This document shows positions 18,854 to 28,311 of a DNA stretch of 64,000 nucleotides, in pieces. The number at the start of each line of letters is the position of its first letter. Position 1 is the stretch's first letter. The stretch covers positions 186,001-250,000 of the forward strand of contig JAQBOM010000020.1 in the NCBI GenBank assembly GCA_028288025.1, given 5' to 3'. The notes under the pieces are model-generated. The model saw only the letters and a program-made list of their open reading frames with translations. It had not been told where the DNA came from and did not search any database. The translations under genes and the position numbers were made by a program. This DNA is from Mucilaginibacter sp. (GTDB lineage Bacteria; Bacteroidota; Bacteroidia; Sphingobacteriales; Sphingobacteriaceae).

Positions 18854-18932
18854 TTGGTTTGATTAAATGAATGGTTACTGTCATTGTATTTCAACTGCTC
18901 ACCTAATCAACTTAATCAACTATTCACTAAAC
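18848..18932. repeat. Stop-anchored GGTTGATTGG-family hairpin after argF'
   Basis: It starts GGTTGATTGGTTTGATTAAA, whose first TGA is the argF' stop, and carries a complementary arm containing CTAATCAACTTAATCAACTA. It is the same family as the repeats after ypdA and the serine hydrolase. Confidence 0.65.
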
Positions 18933-18939
18933 TTACAAT

Positions 18940-19551
18940 ATGTATATCCCATCGTTTAATAAGTTTCCGGATCAGCAGGAAGCTGTGGCGTTTATGCAGC
19001 GCTATAGTTTCGCTACTATAATATCGGTAAAGGATGGATTACCAGTTGCTACCCACCTGCCGTTTTTGGTGAAGGAGAAGGACGATAAAATTATCTTATC
19101 ATCACATTTTGCAAAGGCTAACCCGCAATCGGCCGATATTATTGGCACTACCGCCCTGGTAATATTCACCGAGCCGCATGCTTATGTCTCACCCAAACAT
19201 TACGAAAAAATTGAAAGTGTGCCAACGTGGAACTACCTGGCGGTACATGCTTATGGCAAATGCGCTTTACTGGACGGCGAACAAAATAAAGCCGTGGTGC
19301 TGCAGGAAATGATCAAATATTATGATGCCGGGTATCTGAACCAATGGAACAGCCTGCCCGAGGATTATAAGCAAAAGATGATGAAAGGTATTGTGGCGTT
19401 TGAGATCGTAGTGGATGATCTGCAGGCTAAAAAGAAGCTAAGTCAAAACCGGTCGGAAACGGAACGGGAGCATATTATAAATGATCTGTCAAAAGCGCAG
19501 AATTCAAACGAGAAGGAGATTGCGCAATATATGAAATCGTTAAAAATGTAG
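18940..19551 (+). CDS. PaiB-family FMN-binding protein
   Basis: 203 residues of the PaiB/FMN-binding split-barrel family, annotated as an FMN-binding negative transcriptional regulator. The fold pattern includes SFATIISVKDGLPVATHLPF at the start and the conserved EPHAYVSPKHYE and VPTWNYLAVHAYG blocks. In Bacillus, PaiB acts with the acetyltransferase PaiA. No PaiA partner is adjacent here, so a redox or flavin role is equally possible. It follows argF' after 86 bases on the same strand and converges with the NADH dehydrogenase gene. Confidence 0.85.
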   Translation: MYIPSFNKFPDQQEAVAFMQRYSFATIISVKDGLPVATHLPFLVKEKDDKIILSSHFAKANPQSADIIGTTALVIFTEPHAYVSPKHYEKIESVPTWNYLAVHAYGKCALLDGEQNKAVVLQEMIKYYDAGYLNQWNSLPEDYKQKMMKGIVAFEIVVDDLQAKKKLSQNRSETEREHIINDLSKAQNSNEKEIAQYMKSLKM

Positions 19552-19553
19552 GT

Positions 19554-20870
19554 TTATTTGGGCTCTGCATCTATTTCCCTCGTTTCAGTATTGAAATACC
19601 TTACAACCAATCGGTTATCACTGTTTTTTGCAAAATAATTGATAGCCCAGCTTAAAAATATGATGCCCTTGTTGGCAAATCCCGCCAGCGACATGATATG
19701 CACTACCCCCCATAATACCCACGCGAAAAATCCCTGTAAATGTATCTTGCCTAAATCCGCGACGGCTTTGTTCCGTCCGATGGTGGCTAATGCGCCTTTG
19801 TCCCTGTATTTAAATGGTTCGGTTGTTTCTTTTTTTATTAAGTGAACCAGGTTTTTAGCCAGTAACTGGCCCTGTTGAATAGCCACCGGCGCTACGCCAG
19901 GGTGCCCGTTTGGCGTTACTGGAGTTACCATCAATGCCGCATCCCCTATCGCAAATATATTTTCATAGCCTTTTACCCTGTTTATCTCATCAACATAAAT
20001 TCGGTTACCTTTGGCTATTGCCTCCGGTGGAATTCCTTCGGGAACCTCGCCCCTTACCCCGGCCGCCCACAATACATTGCGGGTTTTAAGTGTTTTGCCG
20101 TTATCAATTTTCAGATAAAAGCCATCATAGCTTTCAACGTGTGCGCTGTTGTAAATAATTACGTCGGCTTCGGTTAAAAATTCTTTCGCTTTCGCGGATG
20201 CCTGGGGCGACATCGCTGCCAGCAGCCTGTCTTTACCTTCAACCAGGTAAACCCGCATATCGTATTTACTTAGGCCGTGGTAATCCTTTGCTAATATCAA
20301 ATGCCTCATTTCGGCTAGTGCACCCGATAGTTCCACTCCTGTAGGCCCTCCTCCTACTACCACAAATGTCATTAGTGCGAATTTCTCCCGCGGGTCGCTG
20401 GTCATCAGGGCAGTCTCAAGGTTTTGGATAACCAAGCTTCTTATATTCAATGCCTCAGGTATGTTCTTCATCGGCATAGCAAAATGCTCGATCTCTTTAT
20501 TTCCGAAAAAATTCGTGTTTGAGCCCGTAGCTATAATCAGGTAGTCATAATGGATTGTACCGATATTGGTAGATATAGTGTTCGTTTCCGGGTTAATTTT
20601 TTGTACTTCGGCCAGGTTAAAGCTGAAGTTGTTATATTTAATGAATATCCGCCGGATGGGAAAGCCTATCGAGTCAGCCGCGAGCGATCCAATCGCCACC
20701 TGGTAAAGCAACGGCTGAAAAGTATGGTAATTATGTTTGTCGAGCATCAGGACGTCGACCGGGGCATTTTTTAATTTTTTAGCCAGGTTTAATCCGCCAA
20801 ATCCACCTCCAATTATCACGATACGCGGCCTTGAGCTCGCCCGGGCATCCTGGCATGTTACTGTAAACAT
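19554..20870 (-). CDS. Type II NADH dehydrogenase (NDH-2)
   Basis: 438 residues with two Rossmann motifs: the FAD-binding GGGFGG at 21-26 and the NADH-binding GGGPTGVE at 173-180. The conserved QPLLYQVA (quinone-side) and NIFAIGDAAL (FAD contact) segments are also present. The C-terminal region (FFAWVLWGVVHIMSLAGF) is the amphipathic membrane-attachment part. It transfers electrons from NADH to quinone without pumping protons and could feed the CydAB oxidase encoded in this window. It sits on the opposite strand inside the arginine gene region, with its own promoter presumably in the 251-base gap to argB. Confidence 0.92.
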   Translation of the reverse strand: MFTVTCQDARASSRPRIVIIGGGFGGLNLAKKLKNAPVDVLMLDKHNYHTFQPLLYQVAIGSLAADSIGFPIRRIFIKYNNFSFNLAEVQKINPETNTISTNIGTIHYDYLIIATGSNTNFFGNKEIEHFAMPMKNIPEALNIRSLVIQNLETALMTSDPREKFALMTFVVVGGGPTGVELSGALAEMRHLILAKDYHGLSKYDMRVYLVEGKDRLLAAMSPQASAKAKEFLTEADVIIYNSAHVESYDGFYLKIDNGKTLKTRNVLWAAGVRGEVPEGIPPEAIAKGNRIYVDEINRVKGYENIFAIGDAALMVTPVTPNGHPGVAPVAIQQGQLLAKNLVHLIKKETTEPFKYRDKGALATIGRNKAVADLGKIHLQGFFAWVLWGVVHIMSLAGFANKGIIFLSWAINYFAKNSDNRLVVRYFNTETREIDAEPK

Positions 20871-21121
20871 ATACGATTATAAATTTCAATTATACGCAAT
20901 CTTTTCATCAACCGGCCGGTTGTTGCGCATATTACAGGAATTTGACACACATTGGTTTCGAAAAAATCAGGGAAGCAAAATCGCAGCTATTAAAATTATT
21001 TCTATAAAATGAGTCATTTTTCGCAAATTCTATCGTAAAGCAGTCTATTTTTTATTATTTTTAACGGCAATGGGGGTATTTCGGTTTAATTTCCCCCCAA
21101 TTTGTTAAAATTAGGGTTAAT

Positions 21122-21967
21122 ATGGGCAGAATCCATTCAGTTTTAAATAAGACAGAGGCGAATCAGGATGACAAAAACCTATATATTATAAAAATAGGTG
21201 GAAATGTGATTGATAACTCCGAAAACCTTCATCATTTTCTGAAAGATTTTACCGCGCTTAACGGATATAAAATTCTGGTGCATGGCGGCGGCAAAGTAGC
21301 TACCCAGCTTTCAGAAACACTTGGCTTAGAAGCGCGCGTGGTTGACGGAAGGCGGATAACCGATATCGAAACACTGCGCGTAGTTACCATGGTTTACGGT
21401 GGGCTCATCAATAAAAATATAGTTGCGCAGCTGCAACGCTTTGGCAACAACGCCATCGGGCTTACTGGTGCCGACGGCGATTTTATCCGCACCAAAAAAC
21501 GCCCGGTAAAAACCATCGATTATGGTTTTGTTGGCGATATAGATGAAACCTCTGTAAGAGCCGAAAGTATCAGCCATTTAATGGAAGCAGGTTTTACGCC
21601 TGTTTTTTGCGCACTCACCCACGATGGCGAAGGACAGCTATTAAATACCAATGCTGATACCATAGCATCCGCCCTGGCGGTCGCACTGGCCAATTTATAT
21701 CATACCACTCTTATTTACTGCTTCGAAAAAAAGGGCGTGCTGCAGGACATTAATGATGAAGAATCCCTTATACGGGAGATCGATCCGCAACGATATGAAG
21801 AGTTAAAAACAAAACAAATCATCCACAGCGGGATGCTTCCAAAGCTCGACAATGCCTTCACCGCTATTTCATGCGGCGTTAAAGCCGTGATCATCGGCCA
21901 CTCCGGAGAACTGGGGAGCCTGCAACAAAATAAACCATTTGGAACACGTTTAAGCCAAAACTCATGA
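21122..21967 (+). CDS. argB: N-acylglutamate kinase
   Basis: 281 residues of the amino acid kinase fold, with an early IIKIGGNVIDN, the HGGGKVATQL substrate loop, and the NTNADTIASALAVALA nucleotide/substrate region. It phosphorylates the gamma-carboxylate of N-acylglutamate. It is separated from the argG-argC-argD-argF' block by paiB and the opposing NDH-2 gene, and overlaps proC by four bases. The first 18 residues look like an extra leader, but no better internal ATG precedes the fold. Confidence 0.95.
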   Translation: MGRIHSVLNKTEANQDDKNLYIIKIGGNVIDNSENLHHFLKDFTALNGYKILVHGGGKVATQLSETLGLEARVVDGRRITDIETLRVVTMVYGGLINKNIVAQLQRFGNNAIGLTGADGDFIRTKKRPVKTIDYGFVGDIDETSVRAESISHLMEAGFTPVFCALTHDGEGQLLNTNADTIASALAVALANLYHTTLIYCFEKKGVLQDINDEESLIREIDPQRYEELKTKQIIHSGMLPKLDNAFTAISCGVKAVIIGHSGELGSLQQNKPFGTRLSQNS

Positions 21968-22782
21968 ATTCACAACAGCACATTGCCATATTAGGCAGCG
22001 GAAATATCGGACTGTCACTTGCAAAGGGGCTTACAAAAGCGGGCATCTGCAAACCGCAGCAAATATCATTAACCCGCAGAAATATTTCGGCCCTGACACC
22101 ACTAGCTGAAGCCGGTTATCATATTACAGATAATAACCTTAAAGCGGTTCGAAAAGCCGATTTTATAGTACTGGCGGTGCTGCCTCAGCAACTCAATAAA
22201 TTATTAGACGAGATACGCCCTGCTATAAAACCGGAAAAGCAATTGCTGATATCGGTCGTTTCGGGTGTTGGCTGCGGCGATATCCGTACACAGCTTGATC
22301 TGAACGTGCAGATCATCCGCGCCATGCCGAATACCGCAATTGCCATTGGCCAGTCCATGACCTGCATTGCCACCGACAACAGTACACCTAAACACATTAA
22401 TTTTGTACGATCTCTTTTTGATACGGTTGGCGTTACCATACAGATAAACGAAGAACTGATGACTTCGGCAACAGCGCTTTGTGCATGCGGCATTGCTTTC
22501 TTTTTACGGTCTATCCGCGCGGCATCACAAGGCGGAACAGAAATCGGCTTTCATGCCCACGACGCTTTAAAAATGGCCGCGCAAACCGCCAAAGGCGCCG
22601 CAGATTTATTATTGCAGCTTGCCTCCCACCCCGAACAGGAGATTGACAAAGTAACCTCACCAAGCGGCTGTACCATAGCCGGTTTAAATGAGATGGAGCA
22701 CAACGGCTTCAGCTCGGCCATGATAAAAGGCATTAAACTATCGGCGGAGAAAGCCGGGGAATTGTATAAGAAAGAAGGGTGA
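21964..22782 (+). CDS. proC: Pyrroline-5-carboxylate reductase
   Basis: 272 residues. The Rossmann motif is ILGSGNIGLSLAKGL at the N-terminus; VVSGVGC, RAMPNTAIAIGQSMT and the C-terminal SPSGCTIAGLNEMEHNGF are standard P5C reductase signatures. It makes proline from pyrroline-5-carboxylate. The ATGA overlap with argB means coupled translation and links proline to glutamate/arginine metabolism. The final GGG-TGA codons lie in the first bases of a downstream hairpin repeat. Confidence 0.95.
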   Translation: MNSQQHIAILGSGNIGLSLAKGLTKAGICKPQQISLTRRNISALTPLAEAGYHITDNNLKAVRKADFIVLAVLPQQLNKLLDEIRPAIKPEKQLLISVVSGVGCGDIRTQLDLNVQIIRAMPNTAIAIGQSMTCIATDNSTPKHINFVRSLFDTVGVTIQINEELMTSATALCACGIAFFLRSIRAASQGGTEIGFHAHDALKMAAQTAKGAADLLLQLASHPEQEIDKVTSPSGCTIAGLNEMEHNGFSSAMIKGIKLSAEKAGELYKKEG

Positions 22783-22848
22783 TTGGAGAATAGAGGTTAG
22801 GTTAATATTTCAACTAATCACCAACCTCTAATCACCATAAACAGGTGT
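22778..22848. repeat. Stop-anchored hairpin after proC
   Basis: GGTGATTGGAG...AGAGGTTAGGTT pairs with AACTAATCACCAACCTCTAA...ATCACC. The first TGA of the left arm is the proC stop codon. Its words differ from the GGTTGATTGG family, but the placement and architecture are the same. Confidence 0.65.
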
Positions 22849-22905
22849 ACCAATTTTTGAGAGATGAATACTCGATACACCGGATACACTCATCCTGAAC
22901 ATTAT

Positions 22906-22992
22906 CTAAATCCGAAACGGCGAAGCCCTATTGAATACTATTGAAAACAAACAACAGTGAAAGATCGAACATCGAAACCCGAAATCTGAAAT
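22906..22992. repeat. Dispersed repeat, copy A
   Basis: The ordered words TCCGAAACGGCGAAGCCCTA, TTGAAAACAAACAACAGTGA and ATCGAACATC match copy B at 60881-60965 over roughly 75 bases with few changes. It lies between the convergent proC and gpmA genes. Confidence 0.75.
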
Positions 22993-23681
22993 CACTCCAA
23001 ATAATAGTGCCTTATTCTTTCCAATCCATCGTCCAGCTCGTAGATCAGCGGAGTGCCGGTTGGGATATCCAGCTGCGTAACTTCTTCATCAGTTAAATGA
23101 TCAATGTATTGTATCAGCGCCCGCAAGCTGTTGCCATGCGCGCATACGATCACTCTTTCGTTTTTGCGGATGGCAGGCACGATGAATTCATTCCAGAAGG
23201 GTAACACCCTGTCCATTGTTTGACTTAGATTTTCGGTAAGCGGCAGCTCCCGTTTGGTGAGGTCTTTGTAGCGGGGGTCTTTTCCGGGGTAGCGGTCATC
23301 GTCCCTGGTTATTGCCGGCGGAAGCTCATGCGGGTCGCGACGCCATGTATGTACCTGTGCTTCGCCATACAAGGCAATAGTTTCCGCTTTATTAAGCCCC
23401 TGCAAAGCCCCATAAAAACGCTCGTTGAGCCTCCATGACTTTTGTACAGGTATCCATAAATGGTCAAGCTCCTCCAGTACAATATGCAGCGTTTTTATTG
23501 AACGCTTTAACAGCGACGTAAACGCGATGTCAAAGCTATATCCCTGGTTCTTTAATAAAATCCCAGCCCTATGCGCCTGCCGAAAGCCTTCGTCAGACAG
23601 ATCTATATCAGTCCAGCCTGTAAAGCGGTTTTCCTTGTTCCATACACTTTCGCCGTGGCGCAGCAGAACTAATTTTTGCAT
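22992..23681 (-). CDS. gpmA: 2,3-bisphosphoglycerate-dependent phosphoglycerate mutase
   Basis: 229 residues. The phosphohistidine motif LRHGESVWN is near residue 7-15, followed by [14 protein letters not shown]. The middle [14 protein letters not shown] carries the catalytic glutamate, and [11 protein letters not shown] near 180 carries the second histidine. The insertion with [20 protein letters not shown] is typical of true dPGMs rather than other histidine phosphatases. It interconverts 3- and 2-phosphoglycerate in glycolysis and stands as a single gene convergent with proC. Confidence 0.95.
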   Translation of the reverse strand: MQKLVLLRHGESVWNKENRFTGWTDIDLSDEGFRQAHRAGILLKNQGYSFDIAFTSLLKRSIKTLHIVLEELDHLWIPVQKSWRLNERFYGALQGLNKAETIALYGEAQVHTWRRDPHELPPAITRDDDRYPGKDPRYKDLTKRELPLTENLSQTMDRVLPFWNEFIVPAIRKNERVIVCAHGNSLRALIQYIDHLTDEEVTQLDIPTGTPLIYELDDGLERIRHYYLE

Positions 23682-23785
23682 AGTAGCAGATTAACTTAAT
23701 AGCCGTTGGCCGGTTTGTAAAAATAATTGTTAAATATTTTAAAATGAATTAGATTGCGTTAATAAACCAATTAAACCTACAACAA

Positions 23786-24370
23786 ATGATCCCAACAACA
23801 CCTGTTCCGGCAAAGGACGGCATTGCCAACCCTGCCCCGCTCGGCCTGTGTGCCTTTGGCATGACCACCGTTTTACTTAATCTTCATAATGCCGGTTTTT
23901 TCCCTATGAATTCGATGATACTCGCCATGGGTATTTTTTACGGGGGCCTGGCCCAGGTAATTGCCGGGGTAATCGAAGCCAAAAAGAATAACACGTTCGG
24001 TTTAACCGCGTTTACTTCATATGGGTTCTTCTGGCTTTCACTGGTTGGCTTGATCGTTATACCAAAATTAGGTTGGGCCACCGCCGCTTCTGACAGCGCT
24101 ATGGCGGCTTATCTCGGTATTTGGGGCATATTTACATTGTGCCTCTTTTTTGGCACCTTGAGGCTGAACCGTGCCCTGCAATTTGTATTCGCTTCTTTAA
24201 CAATATTATTTTTTCTGCTAGCGGCCGAACATGCAACAGGTAACGGAAGTATCGGTAAATTCGCCGGCTATGAAGGCATTCTATGCGGCGCTTCTGCTAT
24301 CTATGCCGGAATTGCTAACGTGTTAAACGAAATTTACGGGCGGATTGTGCTGCCACTGGGGAGTGTCTGA
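23786..24370 (+). CDS. satP: Acetate/succinate uptake transporter (GPR1/FUN34/SatP family)
   Basis: 194 residues with six hydrophobic helices. The family signature [18 protein letters not shown] is at about 13-30, and [22 protein letters not shown] is the second conserved block. The family forms acetate/succinate-proton symporters or channels in the inner membrane. It stands alone; the stop is followed by an inverted repeat. Confidence 0.92.
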   Translation: MIPTTPVPAKDGIANPAPLGLCAFGMTTVLLNLHNAGFFPMNSMILAMGIFYGGLAQVIAGVIEAKKNNTFGLTAFTSYGFFWLSLVGLIVIPKLGWATAASDSAMAAYLGIWGIFTLCLFFGTLRLNRALQFVFASLTILFFLLAAEHATGNGSIGKFAGYEGILCGASAIYAGIANVLNEIYGRIVLPLGSV

Positions 24371-24386
24371 TTCTAATGATTTTTAT

Positions 24387-24427
24387 GATTGCGCTGGTTT
24401 CTAAAAATAGTTTAAATCAGCGCAATC
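24387..24427. repeat. Hairpin repeat after satP
   Basis: GATTGCGCTGGTTT pairs with AAATCAGCGCAATC, 13 of 14 bases, 16 bases after the satP stop. It is preceded by TGATTTTTATGATT-type low-complexity sequence and may act as terminator. Confidence 0.7.
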
Positions 24428-24460
24428 TTTTAATCAAATAAATCAACGGTTCTGACAATT

Positions 24461-24844
24461 ATGAAAGACTTTAAAAAATACTACCGGATACCTGCCACGC
24501 CCGAAGAGATCTATATCGCGTTAACCAATCCACTCACCATTGAGCTGTGGACGGGCGAAACAGCAATAATGTCAACCGAACCAGGTTCCGAATTTTCCAT
24601 GTGGGACGGAAGTATAGTCGGGAAGAACCTGGAATTTGAAGAAGGAAAGAAAATCGTTCAGCAATGGTATTTTGATGGGCAACCCGAGCCTTCGGTTGTC
24701 ACGATCAAGCTTCACCCCGATAAAACCGCCACTTCGGTTGAACTTCGGCACACCAATATTCCCGATTCGGATTTCGCCGATATTTCTGAAGGCTGGGATA
24801 ACAGCTATTTTGGGCCCCTATCGGAATTTTTTGAAGACAACTAA
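24461..24844 (+). CDS. SRPBCC/AHSA1-domain protein
   Basis: 127 residues covering one START-like AHSA1 domain: KYYRIPATPEEIYIALTNP at the start, an EPGSEFSMWDGSIVGKNLEF strand block, then KIVQQWYFDGQPEPSVVTIKL and a C-terminal WDNSYFGPLSEFFE helix. The domain binds hydrophobic ligands or, in Aha1, Hsp90; no specific role can be assigned. It stands alone between satP and the OmpA-like gene. Confidence 0.85.
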   Translation: MKDFKKYYRIPATPEEIYIALTNPLTIELWTGETAIMSTEPGSEFSMWDGSIVGKNLEFEEGKKIVQQWYFDGQPEPSVVTIKLHPDKTATSVELRHTNIPDSDFADISEGWDNSYFGPLSEFFEDN

Positions 24845-25020
24845 CTACTCCTTCAAAACTGCGTCTTAATTGCCGGTTAATTTGCCGGCGCCGGGTTGTT
24901 GCGTGATTATTTTTCCGAAATCAACCAGATTTTCCATCGTTAAATTTTGATTATGAGATAATTACAGACAATACGGAAAGCTGTTCGTTGCAATAACTTG
25001 TCTAATAGTTAATCAAATAT

Positions 25021-25028
25021 TATATTTG
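25021..25028 (+). promoter_or_regulatory. Promoter -7 element of the first OmpA-family gene
   Basis: TATATTTG with a TTG at 24998-25000, a 20-base spacer. This is the best match in the window to the Bacteroidota TTG-N17-23-TAnnTTTG promoter. The leader would be about 55 bases. Confidence 0.65.
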
Positions 25029-25089
25029 GGTTAGATTAGCAAGTGGTTTAGCATCGAAAAGCTTTCTTACTTATTGCGCCGGCCTTATC

Positions 25090-26823
25090 ATGAAATCATT
25101 TATCTATGTGCTTTGTGTACACTTCGGAAGTTTCTTCTACGCCACAGCGCAGCCGGTAAAGGCCAGTATGCTTAATACATCCCGCGACAGCTCTTTGGAA
25201 TTTACGGGCACTAAAGTATTTAGCGGTAAAACAAAGTACAGCACTTTCAGTATAGGTATAAATGCCGGTATTACATCACCATTCATTGCTATAGGCGGCA
25301 CCAACGCCACGTCGAACTGGAAACCGGCATTGGGATTTGGTGTAACATTGCGAGAGAAACTTGCTCATGCTTTTAGCTTGCAGATGGATTTTAACGGAGG
25401 TAAAGTTGAAGGAAATAACGCAAATTCTGCAACCGGCATTAAGTATAGCGCACGGGGGTTTTCAACCACGTATTATTCTGGTTCCTTAAGCGGATTGGTA
25501 AATGTTGGTGGTGTTGATTTCATCCGTCGTAAAGAAGCTGTTAACTTTTACCTGTCAGCCGGGGCTGGTTTGGCCTTTTACAGTCACAGTTATATCGATG
25601 CCAGCGGTATTTCAAAGGTTTTTACGAATAAAAACGGCAGTATTCATATAGTAGCAGGGCAGTTTTTTCCTGTTGGCGGAATAATCAAATTCCGGCTCTC
25701 TGAAGCGCTTGCATTTAATGCAGGATATACCATGAACTTTTTTGACAATTACAACTTCAATGACCTGCAAACCTATCCCCATAAAAGCCATTATTCTTAC
25801 GGCTACGGCGGGTTGGAATATACATTCGGCACAAGCGCAAAACCGAACCTCGATTGGGTAAACGCGGCCGCCTTACTATATAATGAACTTTACGATATAG
25901 CCGTCCGTAAGGATATTAAAACCTTAAACGGTCGTATAAAAAATATCGAAGCCGCGGTTAATCCGGTCAAAAAAGACGTTGATGGGGATGGTGTCGCCGA
26001 TCAATTTGATAAATGCCCTAACACACCTCCCGGTTCAGTAGTGGATGGTTCTGGCTGTCCCGTCGTATTTCTAAAACCTAATGCTGTTAGGAAGGAAATT
26101 GCTGCCATCCCTCCGGCTGTTGCCTACTCAAATATCCTGTTTGAATTTGATAGTTCGGTATTAAAAACCTCATCCTACCCGGTACTGGATGCGACATCAG
26201 CCGACTTACACGCAAATCCCGGTAAAACTGTTTACCTGGACGGTTACGCCTCTGCCGATGAAATTAAACAAAAAACAGGGATATCGGATGGTTATGCCTC
26301 TACCGACAAGGGCAATGATGAGCATAGTTTGAAATTATCCAACGACAGGGCGCTGGCTGTCAAAAATTATTTGATCAGCTCAGGCGTATATGGATGGACA
26401 ATATACTTAAGAACTGTTGGTGCGCTTTATCCTGTAGGCGACAACTCACCGGAAGGAAGCAAATTAAACCGGCGGGTTGAATTTAAAACCGGGCAATATC
26501 ATTTTTATGTTCGTGTAAGGGTCTCCATTTCGAACGCCTCAGCCAGTATCAATAATCCACAAGATATAAATAAAGAGATAGATCAATTGAACGCCAATCC
26601 GAAATTGAAAATTTTTATTATCGGCCATACCGCAGAAGAACCGACCACCACCGGTAAAACAGATTTAACGTTTTCACAAAACCGGGTTAATGAAGTGATC
26701 AGGTATTTAAAAAGTAAAGGAATAAAAGCGGACAGGATTATCGGGGAAGTATTTCCGGTTAAACGGGCCAAAACCGACAAGGACCGGAAAGATGACGAAA
26801 ATGTAGAATTATTTATTTTTTAG
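25090..26823 (+). CDS. OmpA-family outer-membrane protein with an atypical double C-terminal domain
   Basis: 577 residues: signal peptide to about 21 (FYATAQ), then an eight-strand-like barrel to about 270. A thrombospondin type-3 calcium loop (DVDGDGVADQFDKCPNTPPG) follows near 297-316, then an OmpA domain (about 345-465) and a second, weaker OmpA-like domain (about 475-577). In the first, an extra ~25-residue insert carrying a repeated GYAS-D motif interrupts the region before LSNDRALAVKNYL. The second reads GHTAEEP where peptidoglycan binders have GHTDN. The convergent neighbour is a conventional paralog. Cell-wall anchoring is likely through the first domain only, if at all. Confidence 0.85.
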   Translation: MKSFIYVLCVHFGSFFYATAQPVKASMLNTSRDSSLEFTGTKVFSGKTKYSTFSIGINAGITSPFIAIGGTNATSNWKPALGFGVTLREKLAHAFSLQMDFNGGKVEGNNANSATGIKYSARGFSTTYYSGSLSGLVNVGGVDFIRRKEAVNFYLSAGAGLAFYSHSYIDASGISKVFTNKNGSIHIVAGQFFPVGGIIKFRLSEALAFNAGYTMNFFDNYNFNDLQTYPHKSHYSYGYGGLEYTFGTSAKPNLDWVNAAALLYNELYDIAVRKDIKTLNGRIKNIEAAVNPVKKDVDGDGVADQFDKCPNTPPGSVVDGSGCPVVFLKPNAVRKEIAAIPPAVAYSNILFEFDSSVLKTSSYPVLDATSADLHANPGKTVYLDGYASADEIKQKTGISDGYASTDKGNDEHSLKLSNDRALAVKNYLISSGVYGWTIYLRTVGALYPVGDNSPEGSKLNRRVEFKTGQYHFYVRVRVSISNASASINNPQDINKEIDQLNANPKLKIFIIGHTAEEPTTTGKTDLTFSQNRVNEVIRYLKSKGIKADRIIGEVFPVKRAKTDKDRKDDENVELFIF

Positions 26824-26856
26824 GCAGTTTCCTCATTTGATAAAGCACCGGCAAAC

Positions 26857-26893
26857 AAAAACCGGACCGGCATATGACGCCGGCCCGGTTTTT
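26857..26893. terminator. Bidirectional terminator between the convergent OmpA genes
   Basis: AAAAACCGGACCGGC pairs with GCCGGCCCGGTTTTT at 14 of 15 positions around a 7-base loop, with A/T tracts on both sides. It ends transcription from both flanking genes. Confidence 0.85.
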
Positions 26894-26916
26894 ACATAGT
26901 GCTTAATTATTTAAGC

Positions 26917-28311
26917 CTAATATATAGTAAACTCAACCCTACGGTTAATCTGGCGGCCCTTTGCAGTTTTATTACTTGCAATTGGCTGTGTTTTACCATA
27001 ACCGGTAGCCTCAATCCGCGAAGCGTTAGCGCCTTTGCTTACCAGGTAGGCTTTGATAGATTCCGCCCGGTCTTTTGAAAGCTTCATATTGGCGTCTGCC
27101 GATCCTACATTATCTGTATGCCCGGCTAATTTCAAGCTAAAGTTTTTGTCTATCAGTAATTGTGCAACCCGGTCTAAACTTGGAAATGAGTGTGCGCGGA
27201 TAGTAGCTTTACCAAAATCAAATTCAAGATTTCTGATAGCCTCTTTAACCACTTTTCTATCCTCCTCGGTTACATAAACCTTTACATTTTCTACCTGTTT
27301 AGCAATCGGAAGCGGGCAGCCTGAACCATCAACTTTAGTTCCGGCAGGTGTGTTCGGACACTTATCAAAGAAATCAGGAACACCGTCGCCATCGCTGTCT
27401 GTTGTTAATTTAGCCAGGTTGGCATTTGTGGTATTCAGGTCACTTCTTAACTGGTTGTTTCTAGCTTTTTCGGCATCAATCTCAGCCTGCAATTGCTCTT
27501 TGGTTTTTTGATTTTCCCATAAATACTCTGTACGCATTGATGATACGGGGTTATGAACAGCCAGCTGTGGTTTTGATCGTCGACCTAATGCGAATTCTAA
27601 GCCGGCATGGGCGTAGGCAAATTTATCATTGGTAGAACCTTGAACGTACCCGTCAATATTATCAGAATAAACGAAGTTCACCTGGTAACCAAGGTCAAGA
27701 TTTATACCCGGAGAAATGTTAAATTTCACACCTGCTCCTAAAGGGACATAAAACTCGTTTATAGAGCCATCATTATCGGTTTTTGCATTTGAGATCGTTC
27801 CGTTTGTATATGTTAGTACCGGTGTATAATGCATTAGTCCTCCGCCTAAAGTAAGATAAGGCTGAATGGCGCTTTTATTGGCGTGCCATGTTATATTTCC
27901 AAGCGTAACATTAGCACTTAAACTGCCCGAATATTGGATTTTAGTACTAAAGCTATGATAAGGTACAACACCGGCCGCATTAAGCTGTGAATGATCGCCT
28001 GATAACTTACCGGCAAGAAAATCAGCCTGGATACCGAAAGTGGGCGTTATTTGATTTTTAATATAGGCGCCGTATCCTAATTCTCCGTTAGGAGAAGTAA
28101 AGTCCAGTTTGCTGTTCGGCCCGAAAGCTGTGTTCGGCGTTAAAAGGCCGGCGCTAACACCTATCGACCAGGTGCGAAAAGCATTGTTGCCGGAAAATGG
28201 CTGCACATAATCTTTTGAAAGATGTGACGAATCTGATGTTTGGGCAAATAATTTACCGCCTACCAAAATTCCGGTTAGCAGCAGGGAGGTTCTTTTTAAA
28301 TTTAATTTCAT
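26917..28311 (-). CDS. OmpA-family outer-membrane porin-like protein
   Basis: 464 residues: signal peptide (MKLNLKRTSLLLTGILVGGKLFAQ), N-terminal barrel to about 240, a short coiled segment (KEQLQAEIDAEKARNNQLRS), a type-3 calcium loop (DSDGDGVPDFFDKCPNTPAG), and a C-terminal OmpA domain. That domain is intact: LKLAGHTDNVGSAD and LSKDRAESIKAYL hold the aspartate and arginine that bind diaminopimelate in peptidoglycan, and it closes with NRRVEFTIY. It probably tethers the outer membrane to the wall. It is convergent with, and clearly paralogous to, the gene at 25090. Confidence 0.92.
   Translation of the reverse strand: MKLNLKRTSLLLTGILVGGKLFAQTSDSSHLSKDYVQPFSGNNAFRTWSIGVSAGLLTPNTAFGPNSKLDFTSPNGELGYGAYIKNQITPTFGIQADFLAGKLSGDHSQLNAAGVVPYHSFSTKIQYSGSLSANVTLGNITWHANKSAIQPYLTLGGGLMHYTPVLTYTNGTISNAKTDNDGSINEFYVPLGAGVKFNISPGINLDLGYQVNFVYSDNIDGYVQGSTNDKFAYAHAGLEFALGRRSKPQLAVHNPVSSMRTEYLWENQKTKEQLQAEIDAEKARNNQLRSDLNTTNANLAKLTTDSDGDGVPDFFDKCPNTPAGTKVDGSGCPLPIAKQVENVKVYVTEEDRKVVKEAIRNLEFDFGKATIRAHSFPSLDRVAQLLIDKNFSLKLAGHTDNVGSADANMKLSKDRAESIKAYLVSKGANASRIEATGYGKTQPIASNKTAKGRQINRRVEFTIY

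Noticed and set aside
18854..21121. Interpretation of paiB and NDH-2 as parts of the arginine operon
   Set aside because: NDH-2 is on the opposite strand and neither gene has a role in arginine synthesis; they are treated as an interruption.
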